A stretch of DNA of 64,000 bases from Sthenelais limicola (Eukaryota > Annelida > Polychaeta > Phyllodocida > Sigalionidae): NCBI GenBank assembly GCA_942159475.1, contig OW804102.1:36586873-36650872 (forward strand), given 5' to 3'. Position numbers and translations under genes: made by a program. Every line of letters begins with the position of its first letter. The stretch's first letter is position 1. The notes beneath the pieces were generated by a model. The model saw nothing but the letters and a program-made list of their open reading frames with translations. It searched no databases and was not told the origin of the DNA. Shown one piece after another: positions 42,055 to 53,698 of this stretch.

Positions 42055-44737
42055 TAATGCAACTAATAATGAGTGCGTGAGTTAGGTAGCCCACTAATGA
42101 AAAGCTGGAGAGGTCAACATTGCTGCTTCAGGTTGTTGTTGAAAACTAACTTTATTTGATTCATATCTTTCTCAGGTAAGGTCGTATTACTGGTCAAAAG
42201 TACATAAAGTCCAATAAGGTAAAAGCATTCGTAATTAATTATTCATATCAGATCCAATGATATACAAGTTGGTCACGTGACTGTCCCTACCTGGCCAGCT
42301 CGATAATGAACATGCATAAATTATGAAGAGGTAATGTTGTGTGAGGTACGAAACTGGACATGTAGGCTTCAGCTTTCTATAATGATAAGATTAATAATAG
42401 GTTTTCACTTGGCAATTGAAACGTGTCACGAATCTGAAATTTTGTCAATAAAAGTTTTTAAAAAAAAGCTGGCTCTGTGATAGACAGCTATAGCTGGATA
42501 GCCTTTTCTAGACTGTTGTTCTTTGTTCAACATAATCCTCACGTAATGCTAGATTGCTTACATATATATGTTAAATGAATTCATGTATGATATTATAAAC
42601 ACCTAACCCTATGATATTCGTTCTGTATATTTTTATCTATTGGTTGTTATGACCCCATGGCTAAACTAGGAGACGTTTTTGAAAAAATATAGAAAATATC
42701 ATATGTACAGTAACATAGATTGGATGGAATAAAGGTTTAATAGCTCTGTAAATGGTCGTATTTCCATTTCCAAAATTGTCAATAATTTTGCCTTTAAATG
42801 TACCCCAGTCATTCACCACTATTGGAAATTAAAAGACAAATAAGGTTCATGACGTCATCAAATCATATCTGAGCAGCAGGTGGTCCTATTGTCGCTCACA
42901 CAAGTTCCTTTCCTCTAATATCGCTCAGCTGCAAAGGGAGCAGTTAGTATTCCAGACGAGCATCTACTACAAGGGAGCATTCCCTATTCAGAACTGAGCG
43001 ATAATAAGTGATGACTTGGGAGTCCGTTGGGGTCGGTGTGCTACAATCAATTCTCCCTCGTACCATTGTTCTTCACCTAATGCTCCCTTGGTGACATGCA
43101 AATTCTACGCCAATTTCAGATCTGCGTCTATAGGTCTTCTCATTGCAGCATGGACCAAAAATAGATTTTAATAAAATAAAATATAGTTGGTTGGTTTATT
43201 TGGTCCATCTTTAGCAGAAAGGAGCTATGAAAAAAGATAGGTTTAGTGTATGCATACACTGGGATCTTGTCTAACATGCAAATGTTGGCCTCAAAATTCC
43301 AGATGGCGTCACAAATGGCAATACATATTTCATGGCCTTAGCGGGTCCTCAAATGTCCTCACGTTGGCATTCAGGGCAGCTAAAGACATAATGTAATGTT
43401 TTAAATATATTAATGTATACTTGAAGTAAATAAATGATGAAGGATATTCCTCAGAATGTTGTAGGTCGGACCGTCCAGGAAAATTCCTTAATATTGCGAA
43501 AAAGCTCAATTACGGCCATATATTATTTGTCTCACTCATCGTGTTACATAGTAAGAAAATATTCTTTCTCATCTACCATTATTTCTTTTTTTTCAATCCC
43601 TCATATCAATATGCGAATAAGTTAATTCATTTCTAAACAGAAACATGTAAAATTTAATTTGAAATTTTGGCACTAAGTCGCCTGAATTTGTTTTTGAATA
43701 TGCATAAAATGTTCGTATTATATAGTATATTATGTCTACATAGATAAGGGCAGATTGGCTTGAAAATAGCCTGAAATTGCTTTTAGGCGAAGTGTTCGTC
43801 TGCAATTTTTCTGTTAAATGTGAAAATCAAATTCTTTAAAAAATAAAAATACCCATACCCTCTGTCGCTGGATCAATTTTAATGTTAAATTGTTGCGTTG
43901 AGACTAACATATCCTGAATTCTACCCCATTTAAAAACCCGCACACTGTTAAATATATTACCAGAAATGTAAATCTTTGAACAGTTTTTCATCATTTTACT
44001 GATCAATATCTGGAGAAAAAAATGCAGCCTTTTCAATTTATTTCAAAATCCAACTTTTCTGGTGGCGATATGAAGTGGCGATATATAGCTGCCCCAGCCA
44101 GTCCAAGAGGCTATCTAATATTCATGGAGACACCGGCTAAATTGCTTCCCAATTGACCAGTTTTTTCTTTATGAAGGAAATACTTACATAGATTCTATTA
44201 TAAAGGAAAAGCCCCCTTGGTGGAGGTATTCCAACTTGCTCCATACATTTTGCATGAGAAAATGAGTTGAAATTTAAGACCCACGCCTCTCTAATTGGTA
44301 CAGTAGGAAGTATATTGTTGTATCTGGCCTTGTCCCTCCGCCATGACTATAGTCGCGTAATTGGCTGGGTCAAACAGAGTACTAAATTATAAATATTTTA
44401 GAGTGAATCGGTATTAAAACATGGTTGATTTAGCAGCTTAATTGGCCCAGGATTCTTTTTTGAAACTTATGTTACATTTCAGGATATATAAAAGCATAGC
44501 CTTATTCACAAAAGAATCTCAACAATGATGTTGTAGTTTATTTTCATTAATTCGATTGATTTTATTATTGTTTTGAATACTCCTTGATTAGGTTTCTGGT
44601 AGAAAATAAATAGGGCCAGTTATATACAAGCAGCAGATTGTGTGACCTGGAACCAATTGCTCGAATCCTTTTGGGTTCTCATTATGGACGTAATCATTAG
44701 GAGTATCTAGAATATATTCATGCCCACTAGAGGCCTA
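42055..44737. other. 2.7-kb stretch with almost no recognised repeats
   Basis: No family copy except a small MITE-E-like GAGCGATAATAAGTGATGAC at about 42977-42998. GACGTCATCAAATCA near 42850 is CRE-like. Frames stay at or below 70 codons and overlap. This is one of the longest MITE-poor stretches in the window and could hold unique intergenic or intronic sequence. Confidence 0.4.
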
Positions 44738-45088
44738 CAATAGGGGATTTGCATAGCCGTCATTTGAATCTGGATTCGCATTGAATTATGGGACTAATAG
44801 TACAGTCCAAAACCTATGGAAAACATGCCACGTTAAGCCTGTAATATTTATCAATGCTCTAATGTCAATATCCATATGTTATATATATGTTCCCATGACA
44901 CAAGTTCCCATCTTTCCCATCATGCATTTGGTTTTCATAAATCATTCATACAAGCTCTGATATTGGTGGAAACATTCTTGCAATTTTCGAAAGAAATATT
45001 GCCAAATATGTGTATGTCCGATTTCAACAGAATCCATCCCAGCATACACTGCAGTAAACATGCGCAGTGCGACATGCAACTCCTCCAT
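44738..45088 (+). mobile_element. MITE-D copy, right end eroded
   Basis: CAATAGGGGATTTGCATAGCC to CATGCAACTCCTCC. The end runs into GTGTGTG and a G tract (about 45099-45113). A second copy follows in opposite orientation. Confidence 0.88.
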
Positions 45089-45209
45089 ATGTGTGTGTGG
45101 GGGGGGGGGGGGGCGGTTGAATCAGTCCAAAGTCGCAAAAATGATATTTTTCAAATGAACCCTTTGTAGGTATGTTCTCATTTTAGGGTGTTCAGGGCCA
45201 TTTTCTCTG
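45089..45209. repeat. G tract and spacer between two opposed MITE-D copies
   Basis: A 15-nt G run and about 95 bp of other sequence, including CAAAGTCGCAAAAATG, faintly MITE-C-like. Confidence 0.45.
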
Positions 45210-45565
45210 CAATAGGGGATATGCATATCTCACTGCGCATGTCTATTACAGTGCATGCTGGGATGGATTCAGTTCAAATCTGACATACAAATATTCAGCA
45301 AAAGTTTTATAAAAAAAAAATGCAAGGATCTTTTCACCAATATCACAGCTTGTGTAAAAGCTCTATAAAAACCAAATACCCGATGGGGGTGATGTAATCT
45401 TGCATCTTTGACACATTTAAAATATATGGTTATTTACATGAGATCACTGTTATATAATCCATACGGAACATAACATGTGTTCTATAGCTTTTACACTGAC
45501 ATACAACTCCAATAATTCCTTGCGAATCAAGATTCAAGATGGTGGACATGTAAATCCCCTATTAC
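45210..45565 (-). mobile_element. MITE-D copy, inverted relative to its neighbour
   Basis: CAATAGGGGATATGCATATC to CATGTAAATCCCCTATTA. Right end YY1-like word AAGATGGTGGAC is degraded. With 44738-45088 it forms a large inverted repeat. Confidence 0.9.
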
Positions 45566-45719
45566 ATGTACCAACCTTCTAGATTGTGCATTGAATATCT
45601 CCTTGCGTCTGTGGGATTTATTTATACAACTTTTCTAGTGATTAACCATCCCGGAATATCGCTATCTCTTTCTTTAAAATAAAATAAATAGAAGTACTTA
45701 TTAGGTTTTCGAAATTTCG

Positions 45720-45862
45720 AAATCTTTCTAAATATCCCAAATTCAAGACAGAACTGAGCTGTAAAATATTCATAACATCAACTTAACCGAAAAATATTAC
45801 TATTTTTTGTAGCCTGATTTAGCAGAATTTACTACTCTGCCGTTTGTAAATTTTCTAACGAC
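45720..45862 (-). mobile_element. Strongly degenerate MITE-A
   Basis: TAAATATCCCAAATTCAAGACAGAA and CCTGATTTAGCAGAATTTACTA, ending TAAATTTTCTAACGAC, are the MITE-A order with many losses. Confidence 0.5.
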
Positions 45863-45887
45863 TACAGTTGCTACTGCTTCTGCTACT

Positions 45888-46122
45888 CGGTCAGATTTTC
45901 AGAAAATGTACAATTCAAATTCGCCAATCTTCTTAAATAACCCAAATTTCAGACACAAAGATGGTTCAAAATACAGTTCAATCTAACCAAACAGATTGCT
46001 AGAATCAATGCAATGCTGAATATACTCGAATTTACCTAGTATTGACCAAATTGCAGCCTAATTTGGCAAAATTTACTAAATGTGTACAGCTGCCAATTGT
46101 ACATTTTCTGAAAATCTGACCC
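45888..46122 (-). mobile_element. MITE-A copy with TACT duplication
   Basis: CGGTCAGATTTTCAGAAAATG to TTTTCTGAAAATCTGACCC, 235 bp, TACT on both sides (45884-45887 and 46123-46126). Confidence 0.95.
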
Positions 46123-46306
46123 TACTACAGGCCTCTGTGTAAGGCATCGAAGTCAGGGCAAGACATTATTGTTAATCTTGCTGCATAATTAGCTCAATCT
46201 ATCAGACTGCCACCCTTCCTGTCTCCTGCTATTTTACACTCGATTTGAAAGACTATTCATCTCCACCTCATGCATCTTCTCACATAGTAGTAGATTATAC
46301 ATACAT

Positions 46307-46541
46307 GGGTCAGATTTTCAGAAAATGTACAATTCGCCTTCACCAATCCCCTCAAATAACCCACATTTAAGACAAAAATGAGCTTCAAAATGCAGTTTAA
46401 CATAACAGAACTGATACTTTAAATCAATTCGATAGCAAATATACTCAGATATACCCGCTATTCTTCATTTTTCAGCCTAATTTAGCAGAATTTACTAAAT
46501 GTGTAGAGCTGCCAATTGTACATTTTCTGAAAAACTGACCC
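46307..46541 (-). mobile_element. MITE-A copy with ACAT duplication
   Basis: GGGTCAGATTTTCAGAAAATG to TTTTCTGAAAAACTGACCC, 235 bp, ACAT on both sides. Confidence 0.95.
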
Positions 46542-46933
46542 ACATACAGAGGGAGAGAGAGAGAAAGGGAGGAGGTTGTGTCTGGGAGGTTGTGTCTGGC
46601 TATTTCTTTAGGGGAAGAAGAAAATGCTTACGTAGCCAGAAATCCCCATTAGGGAGGTTCTGCAAGCTAACCGATATCAATTACGTAACCATATCCGTAT
46701 CTTTTTTGTGAATCTTTATGTATGAAAAATAAATTGAGGGATGAAACATTTTGCTTGATATGTTACGTTACGAATTTTTCGCCATGTTTTGCTGAACTTC
46801 TTCCCTTTAATGTATATGTGTATATCAGAGATACGGATACGTTTACGTATAGGTAAGACTTGCTGAACCTCACTATTATGACGTGATAGGTGGGCTTATC
46901 TCCCAACACGTATGAAGCCATATAAAGCAACTT
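46542..46933. other. No gene recognised
   Basis: GAGAGAGAGA run, then AT-rich sequence. ATATGTGTATATCAGAGATACGGATACG is a weak simple repeat. Confidence 0.3.
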
Positions 46934-47168
46934 GGGTCAGATTTTCAGTAAATGTACAATTGGCAGCTGTACACATTTAGTGAATTCTGCTAAATTAGGG
47001 TGCAATTTGATCAATACAAGGTAAATTCGAGTATGTTTAGCATTGCATTGATTCTAGCAATCTGTTTGGCTAGGTTGAACTGTATTTTGAACCTTATTTT
47101 CGTCCGAAATCTGGGTTATTTGAGAAGATTGGCGAAGTTGAATTGTACATTTTCTGAAAATCTGACCC
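46934..47168 (+). mobile_element. MITE-A copy with ACTT duplication
   Basis: GGGTCAGATTTTCAGTAAATG to TTTTCTGAAAATCTGACCC, 235 bp, ACTT on both sides. First subfamily. Confidence 0.95.
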
Positions 47169-47637
47169 ACTTGTGTTTTGTGAACATAACGCATCTCTCA
47201 TTTAGTTCTATCTTAGGGTACAACGAGTAGGAGAGTCTTGATATGACTTGTTTTTTAAAATATAAATTTCACATCAGATTTATTTCATTCACATGAATCA
47301 ACAATTTTGACAAATGTTACTTTAATTATTTTAAGACAATTTATTCAGATTTCCTTATTTGATGGGAGAGGATTGAAGATCCCTTTAATAGCTCCTGTGT
47401 TAATAGGTTTTGAAAGCATTGCTCAACATTTCATCATTTTCCACAATTTTAGAAAACCCTCAAACACGATTCCCGTCCAAAACCATGTGTAAAATATAAC
47501 CCAGTGAACCAATGAAAAAATATACTGCACATTGCTCTCATCTTATGAGAATTTGATCAGTCTTTCTGGTGTAAAATCATTAATTTTGGTGTATCGCACT
47601 AGTTCAATATGGATGACTTTGAACTTTTAAACTTAGG
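47169..47637. other. No gene recognised
   Basis: AT-rich. No family match. Confidence 0.3.
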
Positions 47638-47726
47638 GAATCTGCGATGAAATTGAAATTAGATATCACTCCTTTAAATTGGAGAATCTGCGATGAAATT
47701 GAAATTAGATATCATTCCCTGGATAT
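47638..47726 (+). repeat. 46-bp tandem duplication
   Basis: GAATCTGCGATGAAATTGAA with the following AGATATCA is repeated at 47638 and 47684 with one visible change (CACTCC versus CATTCC). Confidence 0.9.
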
Positions 47727-47908
47727 GAATGTGACTAGGCCAACAAAGTGCAGTATCATTCCCTTTTGTCAAACTCTCACTGCGGAAAAATAATGAACAT
47801 ATCGTGACATAGCTATGAACTCTTGAAAAACATAAGAACTAAACTTTATAAATTCTTCATTTTCAGTATTCAAATCGTTCATTCTACAGTGCTAAGGATC
47901 ATAGAAAG

Positions 47909-48523
47909 AACAGGAGATGTGCATGTCTCACTGCGCATGTCTATCACAGTGCATGTTGGGATGGATTCAATTAAAATCTTACAAACAGTACGCAACATTT
48001 TTATAGAAAATTGCAAGCACATTTTTTTAACAATAACATAGGCTTGTAAATGATCTATACAAACTAAATGCATGATGGGAATGATGAGATCTTGTCTTGT
48101 AGAAACATACATATGAATCACATACATGAATTAAGTTACTGATGAATATTTCATGCTGAACATGACATATTTTGTATAGCTTTTACATTGACATACAACT
48201 CCCATGCGAATCAATATTCAAGATGGCGGACGTGGAATGGTCCTGGGTATGACCATAAAGTGCCTTTCTGTCTCTTTTTTTCTGTCTTTCTCTCTCTTCT
48301 TCTCTATCTCTATTTCCTGGGTATGATCATAAACTGCCTCCCTCTCAGCTCTCCCGCCCTTGATATAACCATATTAAATGTGTTGATAAGGGCGTAAAGC
48401 AACCGATCTCACTCACTCACTCTCAGCTCTCCCGCCCTTAATATAACCATATTAAATGTGTTGATAAGGGCGTAAAGCAACCAATTTCACTCACTCACTT
48501 GCGGACATGGAAATCCTCTATTG
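47909..48523 (-). mobile_element. MITE-D copy split by SINE-F
   Basis: ACAGGAGATGTGCATGTCTC at the left; the right terminal repeat is broken at AAGATGGCGGACGTGGAA and resumes after 48500 with GCGGACATGGAAATCCTCTATTGG. The SINE therefore landed in the right end of an existing MITE-D. Confidence 0.88.
48238..48500 (+). mobile_element. SINE-F copy with 12-bp target duplication
   Basis: Same 5' start as the copy at 32055 (TGGTCCTGGGTATGACCATAAAGTGCC), a C/T tract, then the 3' domain with GATAAGGGCGTAAAGCAACC present twice, each with CACTCACTC. GCGGACGTGGAA (48226-48237) and GCGGACATGGAA (48501-48512) are the duplications. Confidence 0.85.
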
Positions 48524-48755
48524 GAGAAAATAGTTTGGGCTGATTTAGCAGGGAATACTACTTTAAGACGTGTTTACGCCCAATACATAAATCATAGCGG
48601 CACCATTATGAGCCATTATGTACCGATGTTATTGCTACAATAAATGCGGCATAGTCAGGGTTAAAATGGCCGACCAGGTGGTGGGAAGTTATGGGGTGAG
48701 ATAATTAAATAGAGTCACCCATTCATCCCTTTTACCAAGCTCCAACATGGACCTC

Positions 48756-49113
48756 TTATACTCTACATTCTCAGCTATTGAAATAAACAAGATCTTACCA
48801 AATTTATTGATATTAAGACTTATATAGGACTGAATATATATCAATAGTCTCCTGTAGTTTTATGTTTATATCAGAATTTGAAGTCAAATCGGCCGAGACA
48901 AAACGGCCGCCGGTGAGCTATAATTAGTGAAGCTATTGCAGGAAAGGATTTTGGCGGGTCTCTGAACTATAAATATGGACTTTCATAAAGACCGGCGGCA
49001 TAAGCAAAATCCTCCAAAATTTTGGTGCCTTTCAGATGATTTGGAAAAGAGCGGCCAAAATGTAGAAAATCTTGAGTTTTTGACCAATGTTAAAACTTTG
49101 AGTGCAGCTTTAA
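48756..49113 (-). mobile_element. MITE-E full-length copy
   Basis: TTATACTCTACATTCTCAGC to AACTTTGAGTGCAGCTTTAA, 358 bp. Blocks AAATCGGCCGAGACAAAACGG, GGATTTTGGCGGGTCTCTGAA and TCTTGAGTTTTTGACC are in family order. Confidence 0.85.
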
Positions 49114-49217
49114 AGTTGCAATACATACACAAAGGAACTGAGAAATGAATTCCAAAAGGTCACCTTGCTTTAACACCAGATAATCATAATGATAATAAAC
49201 TACTGAATTCCATATAT

Positions 49218-49442
49218 GGGTCAGATTTCCAGAAAATGTACAATTCGCCTTCACCAATCCTCTCAAATAACCCACATTACAGACAAAAATGAGCTTCAAA
49301 ATGCAGTTTAACATAACAGAACTGATACTTTAAATCAATGTGATACCAAATATACCCGGTATTCTTCATTTTCCAGCCTAATTTAGGAGAATTTCCTAAA
49401 TGTGTAGAGGTGCCAATTGTGCACTTTCTGAAAATCTGACCC
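49218..49442 (-). mobile_element. MITE-A copy with ATAT duplication
   Basis: GGGTCAGATTTCCAGAAAATG to CACTTTCTGAAAATCTGACCC. Second subfamily, about 10 bp shorter than usual. Confidence 0.94.
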
Positions 49443-49599
49443 ATATAGTGGAGGCTGTCATCTATGTGTTATGCCTAAATTCTGATGTCAAACCAAACCG
49501 AAATGTGAAACAAGTTGAAATCAATCATGGATACATCATATTGCGTCTTGAACTATAAACCCTTCCTCTAGATTCATTAATTCTCTTTCGTGCTGAGGT

Positions 49600-49990
49600 A
49601 TTACTTCAATTTCCGCACCTCACCCTGTTATGACGTCCTTTACGTCTTGTGACATCACCCCCTCCGCCCTCCCGACGCACCGACCCTGTCATTCCCCGCG
49701 CCCCTACATAAGACCACATCTTATTGGTTAATCGTGGATGAGCAATGATGTAAATCCGAATCTGATTGGATGACAGATGCGGGCAACCTGTTGCAGGCGT
49801 TATGGCGCTGGAACAGCCTGGATTGGACGATAATAGAGGAGCCTGGGCGATAATAGAGAGTTTGCAGTGATAAAACCTGGTATTCATTGCCATTGATGCG
49901 GTGGAGAGAGGAAGACACGGCCAGTAAATCGGAGGGAGATGGGCAGGCCCTGCGCATGGGCAGAAAGTCCATATCCCTTTCAGCCATCCA
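49600..49990. promoter_or_regulatory. Candidate regulatory island (CCAAT boxes)
   Basis: GC-richer, repeat-free block with TGACGTCC near 49631, three inverted CCAAT boxes (ATTGG at about 49722, 49765 and 49822) and the direct pair CGATAATAGAG (49828 and 49848). It could be a promoter-proximal or enhancer element. Overlapping minus-strand frames (49606-50010 and 49721-49987) in two phases show no domain. No start site could be placed. Confidence 0.3.
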
Positions 49991-50395
49991 CTTCTTATTG
50001 GCAGATTCAAGGAAATGGGCCTTGAGGGGGCCTTTCTCCTCAGGGGTCCGGAAGGGCCCCTTTCAAATTGGCGATTTACCTGTACTAATATAGTTACTCT
50101 GTAAGGTGTAACACAATGTGGGAGATTGTGTTATTCCTTGTATTTCCTAGTCACTGTCCATCTATAGTTTACAGAATTATAAAGGACTCTTTATTAGTAG
50201 TTTATGATAGGAGAAATTCTACAAATTCTTTATTTTTAATATTTTATTCAACATTGATATTTAAGCTGGACAAACAAATGAGTGGCATAATTTGCATCTG
50301 AAAGAATATTGATAGAATTATAAAGGACTGTTTTTTATGTGAGTTATGAATATTATTTACTGAAATTCGACATGAGTTACATCTTACTTCTATAT
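49991..50395. other. No gene recognised
   Basis: GGGGCCTTTCTCC-rich patch, then AT-rich sequence. AGAATTATAAAGGACT recurs at about 50172 and 50314. Confidence 0.3.
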
Positions 50396-50630
50396 GGGTC
50401 GGATTTTCAGAAAATGTACAATTGGCAGCTCTACACATTTAGTAAATTCTGCTAAATTAGGCTGCAATTTGGCCAATACTAGGTAGATTCAAGTATTTTT
50501 GGCATTGCATTGATTCTAGCAATCTGTCTGGTTAGGTTGAACTGTAGTTTGGACTTTATTTTCGTCTGAAATTTGGGCTATTTGAGATGATTGGCGAAGT
50601 TGAATTGTACATTTTCTGAAATTCTGACCC
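50396..50630 (+). mobile_element. MITE-A copy with ATAT duplication
   Basis: GGGTCGGATTTTCAGAAAATG to TTTTCTGAAATTCTGACCC, 235 bp. Confidence 0.95.
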
Positions 50631-51039
50631 ATATCTTACCTTCTTTTCACCTCGTTCATGCGTTCCTTACAAATAAAAAGTTGAATCAGTAAAATATCGA
50701 TTGTATCGTCCTTGAAGATATTGCACTTTAACAAATCGCATGTAATTGTTTCTACACACGTAAAGGTATTGCGTTATAAATAGATGTTGACAGATAACTT
50801 TTAAAAACTCTCTAATCAGGGATGTGATTTATAAGTGCATTTATAAGCGTCATGAATATCAAGTTTCAAATTGATTTAAGAAAGATTGAAACTTAATCTC
50901 CGTGCTTTGCTACGGAATTGATTGTCAGCTTTCCCCAGGTACCAACGATATCAAATATTTCTATTATTTCAGTTTTATTTTCCGGACTTTATTTAAATTA
51001 ACGTAACGCACATGAGAGGACATACTTCCACTATTGCAG
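50631..51039. other. No gene recognised
   Basis: AT-rich, no family match. Confidence 0.3.
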
Positions 51040-51205
51040 CATGCCACCCCAGGAAAGGGTTTCGGCGGGTCACCAAAATATAAATGCTGACTTTTATAAA
51101 GACCTGTAAACCAACCGCACAAAATCCTCCCAAATCTTTGTCATCGACTTTTAGATGCGTAGGAAAAGAACGGAGCAAACATTTTAAAAATGGCTAGTTT
51201 TTGTC
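51040..51205 (-). mobile_element. MITE-E partial copy
   Basis: CAGGAAAGGGTTTCGGCGGGTC, then AATATAAATGCTGACTTTTATAAAG and TTTTAGATGCGTAGGAAAAGAACGG. Left third missing. Confidence 0.68.
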
Positions 51206-51310
51206 TGGTGAGTCTCAGATGCGTTCTGAATGAAAAACCACAAGATACACTTTTATTTCCACCAATAGAACTGGACACGGGACGTGGGCATCTATTTGAT
51301 ACAGTCTTAT

Positions 51311-51545
51311 GGGCCAGATTTTCAGAAAATGTACAATTCAACTTCGCCAAACTTCTCAAATAACCCAAATTTCACACCAAAATAAAGTTCAAAATACAGT
51401 TCAACCTAACCAAACAGATTGCTAAAATCAATGCAATGCTGAATATACTCGAATTTACCTAGCAGTGACCAAATTGCATTCTTATTTAGCAGAATTTACT
51501 AAAATTGTACAGCTGCCAATTGTACATTTTCTGAAAATCTGACCC
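51311..51545 (-). mobile_element. MITE-A copy
   Basis: GGGCCAGATTTTCAGAAAATG to TTTTCTGAAAATCTGACCC, 235 bp, flanks TTAT and GTAT. Confidence 0.94.
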
Positions 51546-51607
51546 GTATATACACTACTGTCTTGTGGTATTAATTCAATGGGCGGCGGTTTTATAATAA
51601 ACCTATG

Positions 51608-51831
51608 CAGTCTAGGCCCAAAGTTGAGAGAGTCCCTTCAAACGAAGGGAAAGCCTCTCACCTCAAACCGCAAAGTGCCATTATAATTCCATTAAGACCG
51701 CGAAATGTCATTATATTCCCATTAGAACGCCGAGTCCTAGGCCAGACAACCAATTAGCGAAGTAGGCTTCTAATCACTTACATACCATTCTTATCTGATA
51801 TGAGGGTTTGGACCTAGACCGTATGGTACTT
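51608..51831 (-). mobile_element. MITE-B copy with TATG duplication
   Basis: CAGTCTAGGCCCAAAGTTGAG to GGTTTGGACCTAGACCG, flanked by TATG (51604-51607 and 51832-51835). Confidence 0.93.
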
Positions 51832-52397
51832 CCTTAAATAAAACATAAGTTTAAAGGTCTGACCATATAGTATGAGGTGGAAGTTTGAATTTAGAGCCGT
51901 GTACAACAGAGTTCTGTCCATGATTTTAACACTTGGTCATTATTTTAGCAGACTGAAATATTGATTGTAGAGGCGTGGGAATCGCCACCCTACCACGGTT
52001 GGTCCATTCATTTTGATCTTCCAAATTCCAAAGAGAAAAGGGGAATGGCGTTTGGAAATAATAGGATGAATTATCAATAAAGGTCTGATCAAACTGATAC
52101 AGGAACATTAAAACAACATGCTTAAACATAGGTACAATACAGACATACAAAACAAATGAATACAAATTTGTCAATGTTTAAATTTCTAAAAGCTAATTGA
52201 AGTATTACGAAATATGTGTGTGCGGTGAAACTTACCCTAACTCTGATTTTACTACCTTGGTGGCCCCTTAGCCCTCCCCCTTCAGTACCTCCTCTCTGTA
52301 CTGCCTCTCTCAATACCCCCTCTCAGTACCCCATTACCCCCTCACTATTGTCCTCCTGTCTTGAGGCATTTCTCAATGAATGTAACTGAATATAAAT
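51832..52397. other. No gene recognised
   Basis: Frames of 63-82 codons on the minus strand lack domains. CCTCTCAGTACCCC-type strings occur near 52290-52345. Confidence 0.35.
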
Positions 52398-52640
52398 GGG
52401 CCAGCTCTTCGAAACATGCCCACTCGGCACCTCTACACATTTAGCAAATTCTGCTAAATTGTGGTAAACAATTTTAACTACTAGGTATATCTGGGCATTA
52501 TATAGCTTTGATTCAAAAGATAATTATGTTCGGTTATGATGAACTGAATTAATTTAAATCAAATCTCAGTTTTATCTTAAATTCGGGCTTTTGAGAGGAT
52601 TGGTAAAAAGGAGAATTGTACATTTTTCCTGATTTGATCC
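52398..52640 (+). mobile_element. Degenerate MITE-A copy
   Basis: GGGCCAGCTCTTCGAAACATG, GGCACCTCTACACATTTAGC, and at the right GAGAGGATTGGTAAAAAGGAG to TGATTTGATCC. All blocks in order but diverged. Confidence 0.75.
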
Positions 52641-52867
52641 ACACCAGCTGCCCCCGTTCAAGGGCAGTGTCATCCTGCCGTTGTTATGCAATAGGTTGGT
52701 CTACGTCATCGCTTTATATAGATGCTGACGTCATCCCTGTCCCACTTTCTACTGGACCGCCTCAATATCAACTCTTAAACACAGTAATCGCAAGTCAAAT
52801 TTTAGTTTAGTTGAATCCTTAGAGTACTTTTAAGATATAGTTTCTTTCTAATCTATATCACTATAGA

Positions 52868-52927
52868 TGCACTGAATTTTAAACTTCATTTTCGTCTTAA
52901 ACTTTTAGCTATTTGTGAGGATTTTCA
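52868..52927 (+). mobile_element. MITE-A internal fragment
   Basis: GCACTGAATTTTAAACTTCATTTTCGTCTTAAAC and GTGAGGATT. No ends. Confidence 0.5.
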
Positions 52928-52982
52928 GCCATATATCTCTTTACAAATTAGAATCTGTGCAATGTTGCAAATGGGAGCAGCC

Positions 52983-53190
52983 TTTAGCCGTGGACACACA
53001 CAGCCGATTTGGCTCCCGATTGTCCCCCGATTTTGGACTTCCAATCAATCCTAGCATTTCATTTCCAATCCTGGTTGATGTTATTTCAAGAATATAAACC
53101 AGAACTTGAAATGAAATCATAGGATTTATCGGGAGACCAAAATCGGTGGACAATCGGGAGCTAAATCGGCTGTGTGTGTCCACAGCTTTA
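52983..53190. mobile_element. MITE-I: full element
   Basis: TTTAGCCGTGGACACACACAG at the left and CTGTGTGTGTCCACAGCTTTA at the right, with CCGATTTGGCTCCCGATTG/CAATCGGGAGCTAAATCGG extending the inverted repeat to about 60 bp. 208 bp. Nearly the whole element folds on itself. Half copy at 21890-22002. Confidence 0.87.
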
Positions 53191-53584
53191 TGTTTTTAGA
53201 AGTAACCGAGTAACCCTTCCTTTTCCCAAGTAATCTGTCTTTATAAGTCTTCATTTACTGATATCTACCACCAGTTTAATAGCCATGGCGGCTAGAATTG
53301 TTTCAAATAGGTTTTAAAACATGACGCTTGGTACAACAATATATTGTGGTGACTTAATTAAAATTCCAGATAGTGACTGTTTGGCTTCTGTTACCATTGT
53401 AACATTTTTACCATGCTAAAAATATCGCCCATACCCTTGCAATATAGGTTTTTCACAAAAATGTTTAGATAAATAAAGTCTGATGTCAAGTAGTGTAAGC
53501 AATAGTTCTCTATCATAGGTGCCGGTAACTATCTGTCAGGCAGCTCCTTGGTTGCTGGGCTGAGTATGTAATTAAGCAACTGTT
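53191..53584. other. No gene recognised
   Basis: CATGGCGGCTAG near 53284 is an isolated YY1-like word. Otherwise unremarkable. Confidence 0.3.
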
Positions 53585-53697
53585 AAGGTCACATTACAAC
53601 GGCCGATTGGTGTACGGCAGCCGGCCCAAAACACACTGTTAAAGTATTATAGCCGGCAAGTATCGGCCGGCTGGTCGTGGTAATGGGAATGGACCTT
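53585..53697. mobile_element. MITE-G copy 2
   Basis: AAGGTCACATTACAACGGCC to GGTAATGGGAATGGACCTT. Reverse orientation relative to the copy at 10859-10980, with CGGCAGCCGGCCC and TAAAGTATTATAGCCGGCAAG inside. Confidence 0.8.
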
Positions 53698-53698
53698 T

